Shown piece after piece: positions 26,764 to 35,992 of a stretch of DNA of 64,000 nt. How positions within the stretch are numbered: the stretch's first letter is position 1; each line of letters starts with the position of its first letter. A model generated the notes under the pieces. That model did not search any database. It saw only the letters and a list, made by a program, of their open reading frames with translations, and was not told where the DNA came from. Source of the stretch: Paenibacillus mesophilus (GTDB lineage: Bacteria; Bacillota; Bacilli; Paenibacillales; NBRC-103111); contig NZ_VCRA01000012.1 in assembly GCF_005938385.1 (NCBI RefSeq), positions 180,792 to 244,791 on the forward strand, written 5' to 3'. The position numbers were made by a program, and so were the translations under genes.

Positions 26764-27618
26764 ATGATCATCGATTCGCACAATCATCCGAACTATTTGA
26801 ATATGAACTGCGATGCGATATTGGACAACATGCGGATGCACAATATCGACCGGACTTGGCTGCTTACGCTGGAAACGCCGGAGTTCGAATACTCGCCGGG
26901 CTACCACCGCATGACATGGGGGAACGGAGACGGGCCGATTCCGTTCGACAATTGCCTGGCCTGCGTGCAGAAGCACCCGGACAAATTCGTGCTCGGCTAC
27001 GCGCCGGATCCGAGGAAGCCGCATGCGCTGGGCAAGCTGGAGGCGGCGATCGAAATGTACGGCGTCCGCGTCTACGGCGAAGTGATGCTGCGGATGATGT
27101 ACGACAACCCGGACGCGGTTGCGGTTTTCCGGTATTGCGGCACAAGAGGGCTGCCCGTAATCGTCGAAGTCAATTACGGGCATGGCGGAGGCGGACCTTA
27201 CGCGGCTCCGGGCTACTGGTACGGCGGAGGCATCGAAGCGTTCGAGCGGGCGATCCGGCAATGTCCGGATACGGTGTTCCTCGGACATGGTCCCGGCTTC
27301 TGGGCGCATATATCCGGCGACGATCTGTATGCGCAGCACAGCTACCCGACGGGGCCGATTGTGCCGGGCGGCAAAGTGACGGAGCTGATGCGCGCCTGCG
27401 ACAATCTGTACTGCGATTTGTCGGCCGGCTCGGGGCTGAACGCGCTGACCCGGGATGCGTCTTTTACGAAGGAATTTCTGCTCGAATTCCAGGACCGTGT
27501 CCTGTACGGCAGAGATATTTGGGATAACAAGCTGCAGCAGTTTCTTCAGACGCTGGAGCTTCCGTCCGATGTGATGGATAAGATATATTTCCGTAACTCG
27601 CTTGCTCTCGTTCCTTGA
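26764..27618 (+). CDS. Amidohydrolase-family (ACMSD-like) protein
   Basis: 284 residues of the amidohydrolase-2 superfamily, TIM-barrel metal enzymes. Metal ligands are visible as the N-terminal DSHNHPN (HxH), EVNYGHGGGG and VFLGHGPGFWAH in the middle, and LYGRDIWDN near the end. An unusual Gly-rich loop (GHGGGGPYAAPGYWYGGG) sits in mid-protein. Family members decarboxylate or hydrolyse aromatic or sugar-derived acids; the substrate is not predictable. Only 28 bp follow the TPM gene, so they may be co-transcribed. Confidence 0.8.
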   Translation: MIIDSHNHPNYLNMNCDAILDNMRMHNIDRTWLLTLETPEFEYSPGYHRMTWGNGDGPIPFDNCLACVQKHPDKFVLGYAPDPRKPHALGKLEAAIEMYGVRVYGEVMLRMMYDNPDAVAVFRYCGTRGLPVIVEVNYGHGGGGPYAAPGYWYGGGIEAFERAIRQCPDTVFLGHGPGFWAHISGDDLYAQHSYPTGPIVPGGKVTELMRACDNLYCDLSAGSGLNALTRDASFTKEFLLEFQDRVLYGRDIWDNKLQQFLQTLELPSDVMDKIYFRNSLALVP

Positions 27619-27704
27619 CAGACAGCGGACGCCGAAGCCGGTGGGACTCGATTTCCCAAGCGTCGCGCATTGAAGTACAATGGTCGTAGAAGGAGCTGAG
27701 CGAC

Positions 27705-28937
27705 GTGAAAGACGAGATCATAGCGAGATTTGTTTCCTACGTGCAGGTGGACACCCAGTCCGATGACGGAAGTGCGACGTGTCCATCCACGCCCGGGCAA
27801 TTGACGCTGGCCCGGATGCTGGTCGAGGAGCTGAAGGGGATCGGCATGGAGGAAGTGACGATGGACGGGAACGGCTACGTCATGGCTACCTTGCCCGCCA
27901 ATACGGACAAGCCCGTGCCGACGATCGGGTTTCTTGCCCATCTTGACACGGCTACCGACTTTACCGGAGCGGGCGTCATGCCGCAGGTCGTCGATCGGTA
28001 CGACGGAGGCGACATTGTGCTGAACGAAGCGTTGTCGATCGTACTGTCCCCGCGCGACTTCCCGGAGCTTGCCGGGTATGCGGGCCATACGCTCGTCACG
28101 ACGGACGGCACGACGCTGCTCGGAGCCGACGACAAAGCCGGCATGACCGAGATTATGACCGCCATGGCTTATTTGATCCGGCATCCGGAAATCAAGCACG
28201 GCAAAGTCCGTGTCGCGTTTACGCCGGACGAGGAGATCGGCAGAGGGCCCCATCGCTTCGATGTATCCGCCTTCGGCGCGGAATACGCTTATACGATGGA
28301 CGGCGGGCCGCTCGGCGAGCTGCAATACGAGAGCTTCAATGCGGCCGCCGCGCGCATTACGTGCAAGGGCAAAATCGTTCATCCCGGTACGGCCAAAGGC
28401 AAAATGGTCAATGCCGCAAAGATCGCGATGGAGCTTAACCGGAGACTGCCCGCCGAGGAAGCTCCCGAGCATACGGAAGGATACGAAGGCTTTTTTCACC
28501 TGATTTCCATTAAAGGGGACGTTGAAGAAACGAAGCTGCATTACCTGATCCGGGACTTCGACCGCGAGCGGTTTGCGGCAAGGAAGGCGGAACTGGAAAG
28601 CATCGTGCGGGAGCTCCGGGCGGTCTACGGGGAAGAGCGCATCCAGCTTGAAATCAAGGATCAATTCTACAACATGCGCGAGAAAATCGAGCCCGTCATG
28701 GAAATCGTCGATATCGCCCGGCAGGCGATGGAGAGCCTGGGCATCGAGCCGGTCATCCGGCCGATCCGCGGCGGAACGGACGGCTCGCAGCTGTCCTACA
28801 TGGGCCTGCCGACGCCCAACCTGTTTACCGGCGGCGAGAACTACCACGGCCGGTACGAGTACGTCTCCGTAGACAACATGGTGAAGGCGACTCAGGTTAT
28901 TTTGGAGATGGTTAAGCTGTTCGAGAGTCGGGCTTAA
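27705..28937 (+). CDS. pepT: Peptidase T (tripeptidase)
   Basis: 410 residues; cytoplasmic zinc aminopeptidase of family M20B that removes N-terminal residues from tripeptides. Zinc-site motifs: HLDTATDF (H79, D81), GADDKAGMTEI, FTPDEEIGRGPHRFD, YTMDGGPLGELQYE and RGGTDGSQLSYMGLPTPNL. Length is normal. GTG 27705 has AGAAGGAG upstream. It ends shortly before a strong terminator. Confidence 0.95.
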   Translation: MKDEIIARFVSYVQVDTQSDDGSATCPSTPGQLTLARMLVEELKGIGMEEVTMDGNGYVMATLPANTDKPVPTIGFLAHLDTATDFTGAGVMPQVVDRYDGGDIVLNEALSIVLSPRDFPELAGYAGHTLVTTDGTTLLGADDKAGMTEIMTAMAYLIRHPEIKHGKVRVAFTPDEEIGRGPHRFDVSAFGAEYAYTMDGGPLGELQYESFNAAAARITCKGKIVHPGTAKGKMVNAAKIAMELNRRLPAEEAPEHTEGYEGFFHLISIKGDVEETKLHYLIRDFDRERFAARKAELESIVRELRAVYGEERIQLEIKDQFYNMREKIEPVMEIVDIARQAMESLGIEPVIRPIRGGTDGSQLSYMGLPTPNLFTGGENYHGRYEYVSVDNMVKATQVILEMVKLFESRA

Positions 28938-28969
28938 CCACCGGGCTTTCGGGAAGCGGTACATAGAAT

Positions 28970-29010
28970 AACACCCGGACCTCTACAAGGGGTTCGGGTG
29001 TTATTTTATT
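28970..29010 (+). terminator. Terminator of pepT
   Basis: AACACCCGGACC pairs with GGTTCGGGTGTT, followed by ATTTTATT. Nearly the same stem recurs at 29493–29521. Confidence 0.88.
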
Positions 29011-29025
29011 GGCGTGCGGCGAGAT

Positions 29026-29225
29026 TTAGCGGAAATTTTCGACGTTATCTCGCTAGTTTGAGCCCTTTTCCAAATAATAGCGGAAAAAATCGACCTTATT
29101 TGGGGGTTTATCCGGCTTTCAGCGCCGTATAACGACCATAGTGGCGGAAATAAGTACAATTTCTTCCGCTATTTTTGTACCAACGTCAATTATGGCTCAG
29201 ATAAGGACATTTTTTTCCGTTATAC
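29026..29225. repeat. Gene-free block of repeated CGGAAA words
   Basis: 200-bp spacer with units on a 45–60-bp rhythm: TTAGCGGAAATTTTCGAC (29027), ATAGCGGAAAAAATCGAC (29087), TGGCGGAAATAAGTAC with TTTCTTCCGCTATTT (29143–29175), and TTTTTTTCCGTTATAC (29212). The layout is like the blocks at 832 and 38859, but the unit words differ. No gene seen. Confidence 0.55.
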
Positions 29226-29301
29226 ACCGAGACTCAGGTTGTGCGAACCAAAATTAATGTGCACTTAAGGTTACTTTAAGGATCGGGGGTTACATAAGCT
29301 T

Positions 29302-29307
29302 TATAAT
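29302..29307 (+). promoter_or_regulatory. -10 element before the 41-residue gene
   Basis: TATAAT followed by GTG, 31 bp before the ATG at 29339. No convincing -35 element was found. Confidence 0.45.
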
Positions 29308-29338
29308 GTGATTATTCCAAAACGGGAGATGAGCTTCT

Positions 29339-29464
29339 ATGAAAGCACTAAAACCGCTTCAGGCAGTAAAGTCCTTATTGTTTGGAATGATGATGGCGCT
29401 TGTTTCGATCGGTGCGTTGCCCTTTCTGATCATCCAAAGCTTCACGGAAACGTTCCTACCCTAA
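29339..29464 (+). CDS. 41-residue hydrophobic peptide
   Basis: MKALKPLQAVKSLLFGMMM... has a basic start and one hydrophobic helix (residues ~12–33), then a short polar end (QSFTETFLP). GGGAGATGAG lies about 8 bp before the ATG, a TATAAT box stands upstream and a hairpin follows, so it has the parts of a complete small gene. It may be a small membrane protein or an export signal peptide-like remnant. Family unknown. Confidence 0.5.
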   Translation: MKALKPLQAVKSLLFGMMMALVSIGALPFLIIQSFTETFLP

Positions 29465-29492
29465 TCCGATACAGCGGCTCTGCTTGCAAAAC

Positions 29493-29521
29493 AACACCCG
29501 AACCTCCAAGGTCCGGGTGTT
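29493..29521 (-). terminator. Hairpin terminator after the DUF3298 gene
   Basis: AACACCCGAACC pairs with GGTCCGGGTGTT; on the minus strand it runs into TGTTTTG, so it mainly ends the gene at 29533. It may also stop the 41-residue gene. Confidence 0.7.
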
Positions 29522-29532
29522 CTATGTTCTCC

Positions 29533-30660
29533 CTACTTTCCAAACGCATCAAAAGGTACTTCAAACTCAGGCATTCCCGCCGCATAAGGCGTGTACTCGT
29601 ACTGTTCAAAATAAATGACGACCGCGTCGTTTTTTAGAAAAAACGCCCGCTCCGGCTCGATCGACTCGAACGGCGTGAGCATCGGCAAATCCAGTTCGCG
29701 GATGTGCGTGCGAATCACGTCGTTGATGATCGCCACATAGTCGGCTTTGCCTTTCGAGACTTCCTTCAGGGACAGCTGCTTACCCGTCAATAAGTCGAAC
29801 GTGTAAGGCTGCCGAATCGTCAATCCGTGAGCTCCGCCCGTATAGATATAATAATCGACGTAAAGGCTGAGCCGATCTTTATCGTTGTAAGTGATCGTAT
29901 AAGTACCTTCGTAGCTAACCGGCGGAATCGACAGCCGCTTGTCGCCTGCTTCGGCTTCGGCTTCCGCATTGGCGGCGGCCGCTCCGACCAGCTCGCCTTT
30001 GCCCCATTTGGCGTGGGTTTCGGCCTCTTCTTTCAGAAAAGCGTTTATCCTCCGCTGCACGTCCGCATCGGCATACCCGGCGAGTTGCGGGTAGTGGACC
30101 TTCAGCGACAGCTTGTCCCCTTCTTCCGCGATCGTACCCGTCTCAATCGTAAGAGCGTTCTCCTTGATCGTCTCGATGCCGATCACGCGCGATGCGGGAT
30201 CATAGGAAATGCCGTAGCCCATTAATTCCAGCAAAAATCTTAACGGCATATAGACGGAACCGTCCTGCAAGATGGCCGGCAGTCCATGGAGCAGTTGCCC
30301 GTTCATCGAATACGTGCCGGTGTCCGCTTCCACAGTCAAAGTTCGTCCCCGTCCGCTCGCGGTAACCGTACGCGTCTCCGCGTTCCATCCGGTCGTGAGG
30401 CCGAGTCCCTCGTTTAACGAACGCAATCCGATGTAAGTATCGCCGTCAACGTTGGCGGTCGGAAGCGCGGCCGATTTTCCGTCGATGACTATCGTTTGCG
30501 AGACGATCGCGAGCGGGCTGTACGCTTCCGCCTGCACACGGACAGGCGATAGCCCGACGGCGGCCGGAGCGGTGACGATCATAACCCCCGCACAAAAAGC
30601 GAGCAGCGCGCCGCGTCTAGTCCGCTGCGCCGCATGGGTCAAGCTTCTTTTCAGCTTCAT
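29533..30660 (-). CDS. Secreted copper-amine-oxidase-N-like and DUF4163/DUF3298 protein
   Basis: 375 residues. Signal peptide ~1–45 with a basic head and the helix LLAFCAGVMIVTAPAAVG. Residues ~55–165 form the repeat typical of copper amine oxidase N-terminal (stalk) domains: IVIDGKSAALPTANVDGDTYIGLRSL and VYMPLRFLLELMGYGISYDP (shown by their cores DTYIGLRSLNEGLG and MPLRFLLELMGYGISYD). The C-terminal half matches DUF4163 plus DUF3298 (YTGGAHGLTIRQPYTFDLLTGK). RsiV and PdaC share the last two domains, so it may contact peptidoglycan or lysozyme-like ligands. AAGGAGGAG precedes the ATG. Confidence 0.82.
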   Translation of the reverse strand: MKLKRSLTHAAQRTRRGALLAFCAGVMIVTAPAAVGLSPVRVQAEAYSPLAIVSQTIVIDGKSAALPTANVDGDTYIGLRSLNEGLGLTTGWNAETRTVTASGRGRTLTVEADTGTYSMNGQLLHGLPAILQDGSVYMPLRFLLELMGYGISYDPASRVIGIETIKENALTIETGTIAEEGDKLSLKVHYPQLAGYADADVQRRINAFLKEEAETHAKWGKGELVGAAAANAEAEAEAGDKRLSIPPVSYEGTYTITYNDKDRLSLYVDYYIYTGGAHGLTIRQPYTFDLLTGKQLSLKEVSKGKADYVAIINDVIRTHIRELDLPMLTPFESIEPERAFFLKNDAVVIYFEQYEYTPYAAGMPEFEVPFDAFGK

Positions 30661-30757
30661 CTGTTCTCCTCCTTACCCGTACGGACCAAACGCCCCATAC
30701 TTCCATTTACCCCAAATAGACGTACCTCAAGCAGCTCCGGTTCGATCCGCCCGATTC

Positions 30758-30994
30758 TCAAGTCCATCCCCAGAAGAAGCCGTCCCGGTCCCAAGCGATT
30801 TTGCCGTTATGCAGCTTCCGGAACGCTTTCTTCACTTCTTTGGACAAGGACGGATTTCCATTCTCGTTTACATAGACAAAGGCTTCTCCAAAATGGGCGC
30901 GAACGTGGGCGATCGCTTCGCTCTGGTATAAAATGCCTCTAAATTTAATCTCTTTCACCATCCATTCGGCAACTTCCTGTGCCGTAACTTCCAT
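30758..30994 (-). CDS. DUF6953-like small protein
   Basis: 78 residues: EVTAQEVAEWMVKEIKFRG, QSEAIAHVRAHFGEAFVYVN, LSKEVKKAFRKLHNGKIAWD, ending in aromatic FFWGWT. Soluble, mixed charge, no signal. It resembles a family of small Bacillales proteins of unknown function (DUF6953 by recollection). GAAGGAG stands before the ATG. Function unknown. Confidence 0.65.
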   Translation of the reverse strand: MEVTAQEVAEWMVKEIKFRGILYQSEAIAHVRAHFGEAFVYVNENGNPSLSKEVKKAFRKLHNGKIAWDRDGFFWGWT

Positions 30995-31204
30995 GTATTA
31001 ATCGCTCCTTCTTCAGTTAAGCTCCGCTCGATCATTCCTTTATTGTAAAACGGGAGGATGTGCGACACAAGAGCATCGTCTCCATGCTGCGGCTTGAGAT
31101 AACTTTAGGGAACGTTAAGAAAAAGTTAACGATTTCTTTCCTTACGGTTAAACATTGTCCCTTACAATGGGCTAACCGATACCGCAGGAAAGGATCGTAA
31201 CGGA

Positions 31205-32155
31205 ATGAAACGATTCGTTATTGGAGCGCTCTGCATCGCCCTTTGCTTCGCCGCCGCCGTCACTCCGGCAGGAAAATCGATAGCCTCGACCGTCTGGAGC
31301 CGGGTCAGCCGCTCCTTCGGCGGAGCGGGCCTAGATATTCAGGCCACGCATGCGCTTGTTATCGATGCGGCCACGGGAACGGTCCTGTTCGCCAAAAACG
31401 ACAGGGAGCGGGCATACCCGGCCAGCACGACGAAAATATTGACCGCTCTTATCGCACTGGAGATAGGCAAGCCGGACGAGCTTGTAACCGTCGGGGCGGA
31501 AGCGAGGCCGGAAGATCCGGAGGAGAGCCGGGCCGGTCTGCGGCAGGGCCAGCGGTTAAAGCTTTACGATCTGGTGGAGGCGGCTTTGCTGCCTTCGGGC
31601 AACGACGCCGCACGGACGCTCGCCGTCCATATCGCCCGGAAGACGGCGGGCAACCCGAACCTTAGCACGGCCGAAGCGCAGGAGGAGTTTGCCAAGCTGA
31701 TGAACAAGCGGGCGAAAAAGGCCGGAGCGACCCATTCCCATTTCGTGAATCCGAGCGGGCTGCACGACCCGGACCATTATTCGACGGCGCGCGATCTGGC
31801 GCTGATCGCCAAAGCGGCGATGGAAAACGAACGGTTCCGCCAAGCGGTACAAGCAACCGGCTACGAGGCTGTAGCGGTAAACGGCACGGGCGGAGCAGCC
31901 GCGAAGCTGTCCTTGTCCAATACGAACCAACTGCTTCAACCGGACAGCGCCAACTATTTCAAAGGCGCGAACGGCATCAAAACCGGGTTCACCGACCAGG
32001 CGGGCTATTGTCTCGTCTCGTCCGTTGCGAGGGACGGCAAAAAAGTCATTGCCGTCGTGCTACAATCCACCGGCAAGGATGTGTATCCCGATGCGGCCAA
32101 GCTGCTGACGCACGGACTGGGGAAGGCGGCTCCGGCGTCCGGCAAGCCCCGATAA
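31205..32155 (+). CDS. D-alanyl-D-alanine carboxypeptidase (DacF/DacB type)
   Basis: 316-residue secreted penicillin-binding protein of peptidase family S11, which trims the terminal D-Ala from peptidoglycan side chains. Signal peptide ~1–28; catalytic S74-x-x-K77 in YPASTTKILTAL, SGN motif in LLPSGNDAART, and KTG in GIKTGFTDQAGYC. It is shorter than the typical 380–440-residue DacA/DacF because the C-terminal domain after the catalytic fold is missing. It converges on the YheC/YheD array; a role in spore or vegetative wall remodelling is possible. Confidence 0.92.
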   Translation: MKRFVIGALCIALCFAAAVTPAGKSIASTVWSRVSRSFGGAGLDIQATHALVIDAATGTVLFAKNDRERAYPASTTKILTALIALEIGKPDELVTVGAEARPEDPEESRAGLRQGQRLKLYDLVEAALLPSGNDAARTLAVHIARKTAGNPNLSTAEAQEEFAKLMNKRAKKAGATHSHFVNPSGLHDPDHYSTARDLALIAKAAMENERFRQAVQATGYEAVAVNGTGGAAAKLSLSNTNQLLQPDSANYFKGANGIKTGFTDQAGYCLVSSVARDGKKVIAVVLQSTGKDVYPDAAKLLTHGLGKAAPASGKPR

Positions 32156-32198
32156 AAACGACAAGCCGGAAGCAGGCGATATGCCTCTTCCGGCTTGC
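32154..32198 (-). terminator. Terminator of the YheC/YheD array
   Basis: CAAGCCGGAAG (32162–32172) pairs with CTTCCGGCTTG (32187–32197); on the minus strand the stem is followed by TCGTTTTTATC. Confidence 0.8.
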
Positions 32199-32204
32199 GG
32201 CGCT

Positions 32205-33365
32205 CTAGCGTCCCGACAGCTCTCTTCGCTTTCTCGGCACGGAAGTGCGCCTTCCTTTCTTCTTCGTCTCGGCGGTTCCGCTTTTGTGCTGCTTATACAG
32301 CCACAGAGCGTACTCGACCGGACGGGATATCGCCTTCTCGTAGGTCTCTTTTTCCCCGATGCGGGAAAACACTTCGCGGGCCGGCTTCGGATTCAGCTCG
32401 AGCAGCCAGGGGTGGCCGTCCGGATCGATCGCGATGTCGATGCCGAGCTCGCACAGCCGGCCGAAATGATTCTCGACCGTTTGGGCGACGTCAAGGCCGA
32501 GACGGTACACTTCTTGGCGGATCGACTCAATTTTGTCTTCGGACGAGAACCGGCGCCGAAGCAGATCGGCCATCGGGTGCGCCTGGCCGCCGCCGTGCAG
32601 GTTGGATGTGATGCTTGTTCGGGGACCGATGCGGCCTGCACAGCCCGTCACTTCCCACTCCCCGTTTCCGTTCTTCTGAACCAGCAGCCGGTAATCGTGC
32701 ACGCGTCCGTCCGGCAGCTTGTTGCGGATGCCTTGCTGGATCAAATATTTGTTGATCAAGCTCCGGTTCGAAAGAAGTGCCGGGAGCATCTTGGCGGATA
32801 CGAGCTTCGGAGCGACGATTTGCCGGTTCATTTCCCGGCCCTGCACGAGCACTTTCCCGTTCCGCTGCATGTCGAACCGCAGGATGCCGCGGCCTCCCGT
32901 TCCGTTAATCGGCTTCACGTAGACGCGCCGGTGCACCCGCAACTGCTCCAGCAGCTCGTCGTGATCGGTATATACGCGGGTGGACGGCAAAAAGGGGCGA
33001 ATGCTGGCGGACTTCGCCAGAAACTGATGCATGCCCCATTTGTTCGAAATCGGTCGATTCATATAAATAAGCCGCGTGTACGTTTCCCGGAACCGGCGGA
33101 ACGCTCGGAAGAGCTCCGATTCCTTGTACCGGCACCGGTCGTATATCAGCGCAGGAAACGCGGTCCACCCCCGGGTCCATTTGCCGGAGGCGGTGTCGTA
33201 TAGATGCGCGTGAATGCGGTTTGTTTTCGCATTGACGTCGAGAGGAGTGAATACGAACGCCCGTAAACCGAGTTTGTTCGCCTGTACGATCAGCTTGCGA
33301 AAGTAGCTTCGCTCCTCCATATCGTTAATCGCTATGGTCATAATGCCGAGCGCTGGTTCCGCCAA
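32205..33365 (-). CDS. YheC-like spore-coat-associated ATP-grasp protein (copy 5)
   Basis: 386 residues, last gene of the five-gene array. ATP-grasp fold with nucleotide-binding VKPINGTGGRGILRF (~residues 185–200), and the metal/ATP end motif WLLELNPKPAREVF. It starts directly with the LGIMTIAIND strand, lacking the N-terminal barrel domain of the longer copies. TTG start after AGGTGAT. The C-terminus is a basic tail (KKKGRRTSVPRKRRE) not shared by the others. YheC/YheD proteins are sporulation-associated in Bacillus; the ligation reaction is unknown. Confidence 0.88.
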   Translation of the reverse strand: MAEPALGIMTIAINDMEERSYFRKLIVQANKLGLRAFVFTPLDVNAKTNRIHAHLYDTASGKWTRGWTAFPALIYDRCRYKESELFRAFRRFRETYTRLIYMNRPISNKWGMHQFLAKSASIRPFLPSTRVYTDHDELLEQLRVHRRVYVKPINGTGGRGILRFDMQRNGKVLVQGREMNRQIVAPKLVSAKMLPALLSNRSLINKYLIQQGIRNKLPDGRVHDYRLLVQKNGNGEWEVTGCAGRIGPRTSITSNLHGGGQAHPMADLLRRRFSSEDKIESIRQEVYRLGLDVAQTVENHFGRLCELGIDIAIDPDGHPWLLELNPKPAREVFSRIGEKETYEKAISRPVEYALWLYKQHKSGTAETKKKGRRTSVPRKRRELSGR

Positions 33366-33460
33366 AGTTGGATCACCTGCTTTATGGTAGCTTACAGCCC
33401 TGCGAACGGACGATGGGGAATATCCGGACGTTTAGGTCCGGATTCGCCTCGCATGTTAGG

Positions 33461-34621
33461 CTAATTCGTATAGCCTATCGGAACTCCGCCTGTTTTGGCC
33501 TGATTCGTCCGGATCAAGTAGAGGGAGTATTGCACGATCCGCTCCAACGATTTTTTGCGGATGTGCGGTTCGTCGAATTTCATAGGTTTGGAATTGGCTT
33601 CGAAAAACCAGATGCCGCCGTGAATGTCGACGCCCATATCCATCGACATTTCTCCGAGCATATAACCCGATTTCTTCTCGACTTGCCGGGCGATCGCAAG
33701 AGCGGCTCTGCGCGCCCGCTGCATAATCCGTTTGGCCCCCTCGGTGCCGAACCCGGCCGCTAGCAGCTTCTCCGGATCGTCGATCGAGCCTCCGCGCGGC
33801 ACGTGCGTCGTGATGCTGAGCTTGCCGGCGAGCCTGGCTCCGATACCCGTAACGTCCCATTCCCCTTTGTACGTTTTTTGCACGAGCAGACGCAGATCGA
33901 ACTGACGTTTTTTGTACTTGACGATCGTGACGCCCTGCTGGGCGATATAGTCTTCATGACCGATTTCTTCCTTGACTTTCGCCCATAGCAGCGAAAATTT
34001 CGGATACTTGTAGACGACGCTTCCTTTCGTTTCCTGAATGCTGAGCGCATACTCCGTTCTCCGGTCCAGCCGGCCGAAAACCCGTTCCACCTTCATGATG
34101 CCCTTGCCCGCTTTGCCGCTGATCGGCTTCATGTAGACGGACGAATGCAGCTTCAACAGTCCTTCGAGCTCCGTGCTGGCCGTCATTCTGCGAGTCGCCG
34201 GAATGTATTTGGCCGTCGTCTTCGCTTTGTTCAGCCATTCGAACAGCGACCACTTGTTGAAGAAGGTCGGGTTGAACAGCCGAACCTGCGAATGCTTCAT
34301 AATAGCCTGCAGCGTATGCTGCACCTCGGGCAGCGCTTCGTCCTCGCGAAGCGGAATGCGGTTGTAGAGGACGTGCGGAATACCGATGATTTGCTGAGTA
34401 AATTGTTTCGCCACCGGGTCGTACATATATCCGATCATTTTTTTATGCTTCGGCTTTAAATCTTTGACCGTCACTACGCACACGGAGACGCCCATCTCCG
34501 AACCGGTCTTGATCAGGTCGATGAAATTGTTGCGGTTGCCCCGGAACAATTCCTCCGGATCGTCCATGGTCAAGATGCCGAGCAGCGGCCGGTGAAACGC
34601 CATTGAAGAGGTAATCTCCAC
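33461..34621 (-). CDS. YheC-like spore-coat-associated ATP-grasp protein (copy 4)
   Basis: 386 residues. Conserved blocks: HVLYNRIPLRED, MKPISGKAGKGIMKVER (ATP loop), DLRLLVQKTYKGEWDVTGIGARLAGK, SITTHVPRGG, and the end motif WFFEANSKPMKFDE. The GTG start follows the preceding gene's TAA with no gap, so translation is coupled. Same strand and arrangement as the other four copies. Predicted to be made in the mother cell and to act on coat or crust assembly, by analogy with Bacillus YheC. Confidence 0.88.
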   Translation of the reverse strand: MEITSSMAFHRPLLGILTMDDPEELFRGNRNNFIDLIKTGSEMGVSVCVVTVKDLKPKHKKMIGYMYDPVAKQFTQQIIGIPHVLYNRIPLREDEALPEVQHTLQAIMKHSQVRLFNPTFFNKWSLFEWLNKAKTTAKYIPATRRMTASTELEGLLKLHSSVYMKPISGKAGKGIMKVERVFGRLDRRTEYALSIQETKGSVVYKYPKFSLLWAKVKEEIGHEDYIAQQGVTIVKYKKRQFDLRLLVQKTYKGEWDVTGIGARLAGKLSITTHVPRGGSIDDPEKLLAAGFGTEGAKRIMQRARRAALAIARQVEKKSGYMLGEMSMDMGVDIHGGIWFFEANSKPMKFDEPHIRKKSLERIVQYSLYLIRTNQAKTGGVPIGYTN

Positions 34622-35992
34622 TTACGCCTCCCTCCTCGCTCTGAATCTCCCCAAATACATGCTGTGCTCGAATATGAGTTCGAGCGAAGTTTTGCCTTGG
34701 GACTTCAAGGAGGGGTGCTTGAATATGGAACGTCCCGGTTTGGAATTGGCCTCGAACATCCAGATTTGCTCATCCTGGTCGATCCCGATATCGAAACCGA
34801 GCTCGCCCAGGATGTGCGGGCTGTTCTTCTCGATCGACTCGGCAAGCTTGATGGCCGCTTGCTTGGAGTTTTGCAGAATCGCGTCGGCCTTGCTGCCGAA
34901 AACGCGATCGAGCACCTGCTCCGGCGTCATAATTTGCCCGCCGTTCTTCACATGCGTCGTTACACTCCCTTTCCCGGCCTTCTTCGCCCCGATTCCGGCG
35001 ACGACCCATTGGTTCTGGCCGTTCTTGTGCAGGTGGAAGCGGAAATCGATCGGGCAGTTGTCGATTTCGATCAGCCGGATCCCTTGCTGCACGACGTAAT
35101 TGCGCAGTCTGCCGCTTCGCGCGTTCAGCAAATTCATCAAGCCGGAAAACTGGGAGAAGCGGTACAGCACGTTTTTGCCGCCCCGGCGGAAGCGGGCGAA
35201 GTACCCGCGCTTCGGATGATACGTCAACCGGTAAATGCCGATGCCGAGACTGCCTCCGGTCGGCTTCAAATAGACGAACCGGTGTTTATCCAGCATCTCG
35301 CGCACCCGCTCGGGCGTCGGGTTCAGATGCGATTCGGGTACGTGCTTGAACGCTTCCTTGTCGCCGTCGAGCAAGTTGTAAACATCCGATTTGTCGAAGA
35401 AGCTCCAGTTGAACAGCGGGATGCCGCGCCGGACGAACCGTTCCTTGAAGTTTTCGATCGACAGCGATTTTTCCGCCTTGCGGCTGGATAGACGGTTATA
35501 GACGACATCGGGCAGCGGGACGGTTTTGCGGATCCAACCGCTCTCGGTCGGAAAATATCCGACTACGGTATCCGTCGTCCAGTTCACGTCCGACGGCATA
35601 AAGGCGAAAAAGAACGATTTTTTGCTGCCCGGTCTAATGTAATCCTTCAACAGCGAGGAGCGCGAACCGAACGGCTGGGCGGCATTTGCCGTAGAAGCAT
35701 TGGTTAATATCCCGACGAGCGGTCCCAGCTGGATTTCTCTCGGACCGTTCGATACGGCCATGCATGTTCCGCTTCGCGGCACGAGCAGCTGGTTTTTGAC
35801 GGTAACCGGAATGTACAGATGGATGCCGGGTTTTTTTACGATTTTGATCGGAGCGGATACCGCCTTGCTTCCCATTTTGAGTGTCACCGGCTTCGTTCCC
35901 GTCAACTGCAACGACTTCATCAGCGCGGAGCTGACGTAGACCGTCCTGTCGGTTCGCGCCGCGAAATGGATTGTACACATTGTCAAACTCAT
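34622..35992 (-). CDS. YheD-like spore-coat-associated ATP-grasp protein (copy 3)
   Basis: 456 residues: an extra ~110-residue beta-rich N-terminal domain (VYVSSALMKSLQLTGTKPVT ... IQLGPLVGILT) before the ATP-grasp part. ATP loop LKPTGGSLGIGIYRLTYH, substrate block DFRFHLHKNGQNQWVVAGIG, and end motif WMFEANSKPGRSIF. Length and layout match Bacillus YheD (about 450 residues). AGGAGGG precedes the ATG. Forms the second D–C pair of the array with copy 4. Confidence 0.9.
   Translation of the reverse strand: MSLTMCTIHFAARTDRTVYVSSALMKSLQLTGTKPVTLKMGSKAVSAPIKIVKKPGIHLYIPVTVKNQLLVPRSGTCMAVSNGPREIQLGPLVGILTNASTANAAQPFGSRSSLLKDYIRPGSKKSFFFAFMPSDVNWTTDTVVGYFPTESGWIRKTVPLPDVVYNRLSSRKAEKSLSIENFKERFVRRGIPLFNWSFFDKSDVYNLLDGDKEAFKHVPESHLNPTPERVREMLDKHRFVYLKPTGGSLGIGIYRLTYHPKRGYFARFRRGGKNVLYRFSQFSGLMNLLNARSGRLRNYVVQQGIRLIEIDNCPIDFRFHLHKNGQNQWVVAGIGAKKAGKGSVTTHVKNGGQIMTPEQVLDRVFGSKADAILQNSKQAAIKLAESIEKNSPHILGELGFDIGIDQDEQIWMFEANSKPGRSIFKHPSLKSQGKTSLELIFEHSMYLGRFRARREA

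Noticed and set aside
27546..28964. Open frame of 472 codons on the minus strand
   Set aside because: Antisense of pepT, which has all catalytic motifs; low-complexity His/Arg-rich translation without domains.
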